A DNA stretch of 11,654 nt from an uncultured Rhodocyclaceae bacterium (GTDB taxonomy: Bacteria; Pseudomonadota; Gammaproteobacteria; Burkholderiales; Rhodocyclaceae), in NCBI GenBank assembly GCA_937892345.1, contig CALAGF010000167.1, positions 1 to 11,654 of the forward strand, written 5' to 3'. The translations under genes and the position numbers were made by a program. Positions 7,552 to 11,654 of this stretch are shown piece by piece. Position 1 is the stretch's first letter. The number at the start of each line of letters is the position of its first letter. The notes below the pieces were generated by a model. The model was given only the letters and a program-made list of their open reading frames with translations, was not told the DNA's origin and did no database searches.

Positions 7552-8661
7552 TTAGAGCTCCGCAGGAGAAGTGACGAAACCGGTAACTTCGAGGCCGAAG
7601 CCGGTCATTGAAGGCATCTTGCGCGGGCTGGAAAGCAGACGCATGCGGCTGACGCCGACATCGCGCAGAATCTGGGCGCCGATACCATAAGTGCGCGGGT
7701 CCCACTTGGTCTGGGCGCGCGGTGTGTTGCCGGTCAGGCGGGAAAGCAGGGCTTCGCCGTCTTCGGCTCGGTGCATCAGGACGATCACGCCGTGCCCGTT
7801 CTTTGCCAGCGCAGCTTGTGCCTCATCGATTGAAAAAGACTGCTGTTTGCTGCACGGGTCGAGGAAGTCGAGCACGGAGAGCGGTTCGTGGACGCGTACC
7901 AGCGTTTCTGCGCCGGCCGGAATCTCGCCCTTGACCAAGGCGAGATGGGTGGCGCCGCTTGCACGGTCGACATAGGCATGCAGGGAAAAATCGCCGTGTG
8001 CGGTGGCGATGGTCTTGGTGGTGACGCGCTCGACAAGGGTTTCCGATGCTGCGCGGTAGTGAATCAGGTCGGCAATCGTGCCGATCTTCAAGCCATGCTG
8101 CTTTGAAAACTCGATCAGCTCCGGCAAGCGTGCCATCGTACCGTCGTCATTCATGATTTCGCAAATCACCGACGAGGGTTCGAGTCCAGCCATGCCGGCG
8201 AGGTCACAGCCCGCTTCGGTATGACCAGCGCGCACCAGCACGCCGCCTGCGCGGGCTGTAATCGGGAAAACGTGGCCGGGTTGAACGATATCGTCGGCAA
8301 CCGCATTGCGTGCCACCGCGACCTGGATGGTGCGGGCACGGTCGGCGGCGGAGATGCCGGTGGTGACACCTTCGGCGGCTTCAATGGAAACGGTGAAGGC
8401 GGTCCCGTAGACCGTACCGTTGTTGCGGGCCATCTGGGTCAGGCCGAGTTTTTTGCAGCGGGCTTCGGTGAGGGTCAGGCAAATCAGGCCGCGTCCGTAG
8501 CGGGCCATGAAATTGATGGCTTCCGGCGTGACATGCTCGGCCGCCATGACGAGATCGCCTTCGTTTTCGCGATCTTCTTCGTCAACCAGAACGACCATGC
8601 GGCCTGCTTTCAGTTCGGCGACGATTTCTTCGGTAGAGGCGATTGCGGGATGCGGGGGCAT
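7552..8661 (-). CDS. ribB: 3,4-dihydroxy-2-butanone 4-phosphate synthase with degenerate GTP cyclohydrolase II domain (RibBX type)
   Basis: The N-terminal domain (about 5-205) makes 3,4-dihydroxy-2-butanone 4-phosphate from ribulose 5-phosphate for riboflavin. The acidic catalytic loop DEEDRENEGDL (28-37), GLICLTLT (58-65), TTGISAADRA (100-109), RAGHTEAGCDL (144-154, with the H-T-E set) and the C-terminal KQHGLKIGTIADLI are all intact. Residues about 208-369 have a GTP cyclohydrolase II fold outline (LVRVHEP at 254-260, RTYGIGAQIL at 323-332). The three zinc cysteines found in active RibA (in HSECLTGD and LRCDCG) are absent; the region reads HEPLSVLDFLDPCSKQQ. The second half is therefore probably not a cyclohydrolase, like the hybrid RibBX proteins known in beta- and gammaproteobacteria, and a separate ribA is expected elsewhere. 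ATG 8661 is the start because MPPHPAIASTEEI precedes the conserved domain. Confidence 0.95.
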   Translation of the reverse strand: MPPHPAIASTEEIVAELKAGRMVVLVDEEDRENEGDLVMAAEHVTPEAINFMARYGRGLICLTLTEARCKKLGLTQMARNNGTVYGTAFTVSIEAAEGVTTGISAADRARTIQVAVARNAVADDIVQPGHVFPITARAGGVLVRAGHTEAGCDLAGMAGLEPSSVICEIMNDDGTMARLPELIEFSKQHGLKIGTIADLIHYRAASETLVERVTTKTIATAHGDFSLHAYVDRASGATHLALVKGEIPAGAETLVRVHEPLSVLDFLDPCSKQQSFSIDEAQAALAKNGHGVIVLMHRAEDGEALLSRLTGNTPRAQTKWDPRTYGIGAQILRDVGVSRMRLLSSPRKMPSMTGFGLEVTGFVTSPAEL

Positions 8662-8672
8662 GGAGATCCAGG

Positions 8673-8701
8673 CTGCGAAAATGGGGGTGCTATTTTCGCA
8701 G
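8673..8701 (-). promoter_or_regulatory. Hairpin in the ribB leader
   Basis: On the minus strand CTGCGAAAAT and ATTTTCGCAG form a perfect 10-bp stem around the 9-nt loop AGCACCCCC. It ends 11 bases before the ribB ATG, covering or touching the ribosome-binding zone, and starts 36 bases after the stop of the cyclic-di-GMP gene. There is no T-tract after it, so it is not a standard terminator. The whole gap (8662-8737) is only 76 bases, too short for a full FMN riboswitch, and I do not see that motif. Confidence 0.55.
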
Positions 8702-8737
8702 AAACAAGGGCTTGGCGGGGCGTTTTGTGTGAGCGGC

Positions 8738-10441
8738 TCAGGCCGGGTCCGGCTGATGCGTTTGCAGGTAACGGATGATCTGGCCTGCCGGGATCGGTCG
8801 GCTGTAGAGATAGCCTTGCAGGATGTCGCAGCCCAAGGCGGTGAGATAGTCACGCTGTTCAACGGTCTCGACGCCTTCGGCGACGACTTCCAGCCCCAGG
8901 TTGTGGCCTAGTGCAACCGTGGCAGAACAGATTGCGGCATCGTTGGGGTCGGTCTGGATATCGCGGACAAAAGAGCGGTCAAGTTTCAGGCGATGAATCG
9001 GCAGGTGCTTGAGGTAGGCCAGCGACGAGTAGCCCGTGCCGAAATCATCAATTGACAGCAGAATTCCCATCGCAGCAAATTGATCCAGCACCGAACGGGT
9101 CAATTCCGGATTCTGCATGGCGGTGCTTTCGGTGATCTCCAGTTCGAGATCGGATGGCCGGAGGTCGTAGCAAGCCAGCGCACCGCGCACCACCAGCGGC
9201 AGGTTTTCGTGGCGCAGCTGCTGGGCAGAGATATTCACGGCCACACGGAAATTTTCCAGACCTGCATCGCGGAAGGTGCGAATGTTGCGGCAGGTTTCCC
9301 AGAAGATCCAGTCGCCCAGCGGCTGGATGAGGCCGGTTTCCTCGGCCACCGGAATGAAGCGGTCGGGCGGAATGTGTCCCATGACCGGATGCTCCCAGCG
9401 GGCGAGCGCTTCCAGTCCGATCACCTGTCCGTTGTGCGGACAGACCTGGGGCTGGAAATGCAGCGAAAATGGCGAGTTGACCGGTGTAATGCCTGAAACC
9501 GCCTGGCGCAATGCGTTTTCCATTTGCAGCCGTTCGCCAGCGGCTTCATTCATTTTGTCAGCGTAGAACTGGTAATTGTTCCGGCCGGCATCTTTGGCGT
9601 GGTACATCGCCATGTCGGCGTTGCGCAACAGGGTTTGCCCATCGCAGCCATCGGCCGGGAACAGGCTGATTCCGATACTGGGTGTGGCGTACAGGGTATG
9701 GGCACCGACGCTGTGGCTGACATCGGCCAGTGCGCGCTGAATTTTGCCGGCAATGGCCGAAGCCATCGTCGGGCTGTCGATTTCAGGCAGCACGACGACG
9801 AATTCATCGCCGCCCAGGCGGGCAACAATATCGCTGGCGCGGACTGACTGGCTCAAGCGCTGGGCGACGCTTTTCAGCAGTTCATCGCCAACCTGGTGCC
9901 CCAAGGTGTCGTTGACCGTCTTGAAATGATCGAGGTCAATCAGCATCAGGGCGAGCTGAGTATGGTCCCGCTCGGCACCCCGGATGGAAAGCGTCAGTTG
10001 TGACTCGAACGCCAGGCGGTTGGGCAGCTGGGTCAAGGGATCGTGATAGGCGAGATGGCGCAGCTGACGGCTGGTTTCAATCCGCTCACCGATATCGGTA
10101 AAGGTGGCGATGTAATTGGAAATGGCCATCTTGCCGTCGTGGACCGCAGAAAGCACCAGCCACACTGGATGCTGGCTGCCGTCCTTGCGACGATCCCAGA
10201 TTTCACCCGACCAGATGCCGGTTTCGGCCACGGCCTGCCACATCGCGCTGAATGTGCTGTCATCGGTCCTTCCCGAGGCCAGCATCTTGGGCGTGTGGCC
10301 GATGATTTCCTCTGCCGTGTAGCCGGTCAGCGCACTGAACGCGGGGTTCACCGCAATGATCCGGCGCGCGGCATCGGTCACCACGATCGCTTCGCTGGTT
10401 TGCAGGAAAACGCGATTGAGTACTTCTGTCGGCAGCATCAT
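8738..10441 (-). CDS. PAS-GGDEF-EAL cyclic-di-GMP turnover protein
   Basis: Cytoplasmic 567-residue signalling protein with no signal peptide or membrane segment. An N-terminal PAS domain (about 8-120) contains AIVVTDAARRIIAVNPAFSALTGY and ends in the PAC-like IATFTDIGERIE. The GGDEF domain (about 125-300) has an intact RLGGDEF (208-214) and an inhibitory-site RxxD (RASD, 201-204) five residues upstream, so diguanylate cyclase activity and product inhibition are expected. The EAL domain (about 310-560) keeps EAL (344-346), N403 in VNIS, ELEITES, DDFGTGYSSL (465-474), K486 in KLDRSF, AEGVE and QGYLYSRP, the residues needed for phosphodiesterase activity. Which activity dominates cannot be told from sequence. 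The start is the first of two adjacent ATGs (10441), with no clear Shine-Dalgarno. It reads in the same direction as ribB and may be co-transcribed with it. Confidence 0.95.
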   Translation of the reverse strand: MMLPTEVLNRVFLQTSEAIVVTDAARRIIAVNPAFSALTGYTAEEIIGHTPKMLASGRTDDSTFSAMWQAVAETGIWSGEIWDRRKDGSQHPVWLVLSAVHDGKMAISNYIATFTDIGERIETSRQLRHLAYHDPLTQLPNRLAFESQLTLSIRGAERDHTQLALMLIDLDHFKTVNDTLGHQVGDELLKSVAQRLSQSVRASDIVARLGGDEFVVVLPEIDSPTMASAIAGKIQRALADVSHSVGAHTLYATPSIGISLFPADGCDGQTLLRNADMAMYHAKDAGRNNYQFYADKMNEAAGERLQMENALRQAVSGITPVNSPFSLHFQPQVCPHNGQVIGLEALARWEHPVMGHIPPDRFIPVAEETGLIQPLGDWIFWETCRNIRTFRDAGLENFRVAVNISAQQLRHENLPLVVRGALACYDLRPSDLELEITESTAMQNPELTRSVLDQFAAMGILLSIDDFGTGYSSLAYLKHLPIHRLKLDRSFVRDIQTDPNDAAICSATVALGHNLGLEVVAEGVETVEQRDYLTALGCDILQGYLYSRPIPAGQIIRYLQTHQPDPA

Positions 10442-10782
10442 CGTCCGATCAGCGTGCTGCCAAACAGTTCGGAAACAAGGGGCAGGGGCGCAAAGTGCGG
10501 CTTCAGATCAGATGCAGGCATGAAGCCTGGCAGGGCGGCTGGACAGGGTGCGCATTGTGGCTCTCGGTAGTCTCTCGGGTATTGTCGATTTCGCCGCGGG
10601 CTCGCCGGGATATCGTTTCTCGATGGCTTGGACTCGCGATTCTACGTTGCCCATCTATCGGCGAGAAGAGTTCAGCCTCTTTTTAGCGGAACACTTCTAT
10701 TGTGCTGTCGCAAAAAGGACTCATCCGAAAACCCGGTTTGCCCGCCGGTTGACCGGCAATGATCACTTGCCCTTGATGCAAC
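10442..10782. other. Intergenic region between divergent genes, no gene supported
   Basis: This gap separates the 5' ends of the cyclic-di-GMP gene (left) and the FKBP gene (right). I see two hairpin-capable inverted repeats: GGCTTCA (10499-10505) with TGAAGCC (10521-10527) around 15 nt, and GCCGG (10744-10748) with CCGGC (10753-10757) around TTGA. There is also a near-repeat CTCTCGG at 10561 and 10572. A 27-codon minus-strand frame (10521-10438, starting MPASDLKPHF) ends with a TGA overlapping the ATGATG of the cyclic-di-GMP gene; it could be a leader peptide but has no good ribosome site. Both promoters should lie here. No known riboswitch or sRNA consensus was recognised. Confidence 0.4.
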
Positions 10783-10813
10783 TTGACGGTAGTTTTGCCC
10801 CCTCCAACATATT
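10783..10813 (+). promoter_or_regulatory. Possible promoter of the FKBP gene
   Basis: A good -35 (TTGACG, 10783-10788) is followed 19 bases later by CATATT (10808-10813), a mediocre -10 with longer than ideal spacing. It is the best sigma-70-like pair just upstream of the gene, but is tentative. The ribosome site is clear: GGAG at 10827-10830, six bases before the ATG. Confidence 0.3.
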
Positions 10814-10836
10814 TCGCGCGAGCGACGGAGTAAGTA

Positions 10837-11253
10837 ATGACCTTGTGGAAGCGTATTTTGCTAAGCGGTGCCAGCGTATTGATTTCTGCAACGGCGGTGA
10901 CAACGGTCCACGCCGCACCGGAAAAAACCGCATCAGGACTGGTCTACGAGTCCCTGAAAGAAGGCAGCGGCGCCCAGGCGACGGTGCAGTCGACGGTCCA
11001 GGTGCACTACCGCGGTACCTTGGCCAATGGCAGTGAGTTCGACAGTTCCTACAAGCGCGGCCAGCCCGCGACCTTCCCCCTCAATCGCGTTATTCCGTGC
11101 TGGACCGAAGGGGTCGCCAAAATGCGGGAAGGTGGCAAGGCCAAGCTCACTTGTCCGCCGGAAATTGCTTATGGCAGCCAGGGAGCGGGGGGTGCCGTGC
11201 CGCCCAATGCCACGCTGACCTTTGACGTTGAATTGCTCAAGGTCATGCGCTGA
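10837..11253 (+). CDS. Periplasmic FKBP-type peptidyl-prolyl cis-trans isomerase
   Basis: Folding catalyst that isomerises Xaa-Pro bonds, 138 residues and exported. A Sec signal peptide covers residues 1-26 (KR, hydrophobic 7-22, cleavage probably at VHA|AP). A single FKBP domain follows (about 32-137): VHYRGTLANGSEFDSSYKRG (56-75), then FPLNRVIPCWTEG, AYGSQG, VPPNATLTFDVELL. The ligand-pocket residues corresponding to FKBP12 Y26, F36, D37, F46, V55, I56, W59, Y82 and F99 are all present (Y58, F68, D69, F80, V85, I86, W89, Y112, F129). The start at ATG 10837 is set by GGAG six bases upstream and by the signal peptide. It is not the dimeric FkpA type, lacking the long N-terminal helical domain. 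It stands alone and converges on the panE remnant, the two stops lying 7 bases apart. Confidence 0.95.
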   Translation: MTLWKRILLSGASVLISATAVTTVHAAPEKTASGLVYESLKEGSGAQATVQSTVQVHYRGTLANGSEFDSSYKRGQPATFPLNRVIPCWTEGVAKMREGGKAKLTCPPEIAYGSQGAGGAVPPNATLTFDVELLKVMR

Positions 11254-11260
11254 CAAGGCA

Positions 11261-11491
11261 TCAGACGGCTGGTGCCCCGGCTGCTGCCCCATGTCCAGGC
11301 TCGATCAGCCTGATCAGCGTGTGCAGCAGGCGATTGCTTGGTGTGGGGATGCCCAGTGCCTCGCCACGGCGCAGGATGTAACCATTCAAATGATCGATTT
11401 CGCTGGGTTTGCGGCGCGCCAGATCCTGGGCCAGTCGAACGCCCATGTGCTGCTGCCCGACAACGCGCAAATCGAAAACGAGGTTTTTCTT
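11261..11491 (-). pseudogene. 3' remnant of a ketopantoate reductase (panE/apbA-like) gene
   Basis: Reading leftward from about 11470, the frame encodes the C-terminal domain of a 2-dehydropantoate 2-reductase (NADPH-dependent ketopantoate to pantoate, coenzyme A pathway). MGVRLAQDLARRKPSEID and HLNGYILRRGEALGIPTPSN line up with the E. coli PanE end (SMLQDIRAMRHTEIDYINGFLLRR). Homology appears to stop around 11470-11490, and the frame is closed by a TGA at 11492-11494. None of the other minus-strand frames up to 11654 continues the protein. The N-terminal NADP-binding Rossmann domain (GxGxxG) and most of the enzyme, about 200-240 residues, are absent, so this is a broken gene. The base composition switches from GC-rich to strongly AT-rich exactly where the homology ends, suggesting truncation by inserted or rearranged DNA. 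A sequencing or assembly join at this point would look the same. Confidence 0.75.
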
Positions 11492-11654
11492 TCAATCAAA
11501 AACGCAATATAAAAAGGACCTGAAAAGGCGTTTTTCTTTTTGGCACGACAAGTTGCTAAAAAAAAACGCCTTTTTTTGTTTTTTGCCCTTTCTTGCGTCT
11601 CCAAAGTTTAAGCTTAGCTCAACAGGAACGCTTTTATGGATTAGGAAAATTATC
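11481..11654. other. AT-rich segment of different origin, no gene recognised
   Basis: By hand count about 60 of these 174 bases are G or C (roughly 34%), against a clearly GC-rich rest of the window. Runs of A and T dominate (for example nine A at 11558-11566 and seven T at 11571-11577). No coding sequence is convincing; the one minus-strand frame crossing it is a low-complexity Lys/Phe-rich string. The segment continues past the window edge, so its nature (genomic island, insertion sequence flank, integrated element) cannot be settled here. Confidence 0.6.
11523..11577. terminator. Large A/T-flanked hairpin, possibly bidirectional terminator
   Basis: AAAAGGCGTTTTT (11523-11535) and AAAAACGCCTTTT (11562-11574) are perfect 13-bp inverted arms. 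Inside, TTTTGGCA (11538-11545) pairs with TGCTAAAA (11554-11561) with one G-T wobble, leaving an 8-nt loop and a 2-nt bulge. T-tracts occur on the 3' side for both strands, as in bidirectional intrinsic terminators. An alternative is the folded end or recombination site of a mobile element. Confidence 0.55.

Noticed and set aside
10485..10530. Cyclic-di-GMP riboswitch (GEMM-like GCGCAAAG)
   Set aside because: Only a short chance match to the conserved core is present; the two-helix architecture and tetraloop/receptor are not there.
10688..10715. Sigma-E-type promoter (GGAACAC ... CAAAA) for the FKBP gene
   Set aside because: The -35 is a partial match and the -10 does not fit the consensus well, and it lies more than 120 bases from the start codon.
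10548..11036. Plus-strand frame of 162 codons across the intergenic region and the FKBP 5' end
   Set aside because: It overlaps the certain FKBP gene in another frame and its translation shows no domain or plausible start site.
11386..11604. Minus-strand 72-codon frame in the AT-rich end
   Set aside because: It is a low-complexity Lys/Phe string produced by A/T runs and the hairpin, and it overlaps the panE remnant in a different frame.
11550..11630. Integron attC-like site (GCTCAAC near 11617)
   Set aside because: One 7-base match to RYYYAAC without the matching GTTRRRY core or the typical GC-rich arms; no integrase or cassette is seen.

Overview
The window is a GC-rich, gene-dense bacterial chromosome segment. 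Protein content and gene order (GroEL with a GGM tail, a TctD/TctE-type two-component pair, RsmJ-PgpA-ThiL-NusB-RibH-RibB, a periplasmic FKBP) point to a betaproteobacterium. Rhodocyclales (Dechloromonas/Azonexus-like) is my best guess, by family resemblance only. Most of the window is ordinary core genome. The exceptions are the last ~170 bases and a few intergenic structures.

Left part, plus strand. The window opens inside groL (about 79 N-terminal codons missing), which ends in a clear intrinsic terminator. A ~345-base non-coding stretch follows, with a 16-bp tandem duplication and two inverted repeats. Next come an OmpR-type response regulator and a TctE-type sensor kinase that overlap by 23 bases. 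The kinase starts with TTG and ends in an unusual seven-proline tail. Its stop codon runs into a perfect 24-bp palindrome. tRNA-Phe(GAA) follows, with its own consensus-like promoter and a strong terminator. Then come a 62-residue lipoprotein and rsmJ (16S rRNA methyltransferase), whose reading frames overlap.

Middle, minus strand. Read from right to left there is a PAS-GGDEF-EAL cyclic-di-GMP protein, then ribB (with a degenerate GTP cyclohydrolase II half), ribH, nusB, thiL and pgpA. The last five are packed with gaps of 4 bases or overlaps, so they are very likely one operon combining riboflavin synthesis, transcription antitermination, thiamine diphosphate synthesis and phosphatidylglycerol synthesis. 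pgpA converges on rsmJ.

Right part. A ~395-base intergenic region separates the divergent cyclic-di-GMP gene and a secreted FKBP-type peptidyl-prolyl isomerase. Immediately after the isomerase, on the minus strand, lies only the C-terminal ~65-75 codons of a ketopantoate reductase (panE-like). Its reading frame ends abruptly at an AT-rich segment (about 34% GC by hand count) carrying a large A/T-flanked inverted repeat. This looks like the edge of an insertion or foreign segment lying beyond the window, and is the part most worth following up. I found no CRISPR array, transposase, integrase or recognisable defence system inside the window.
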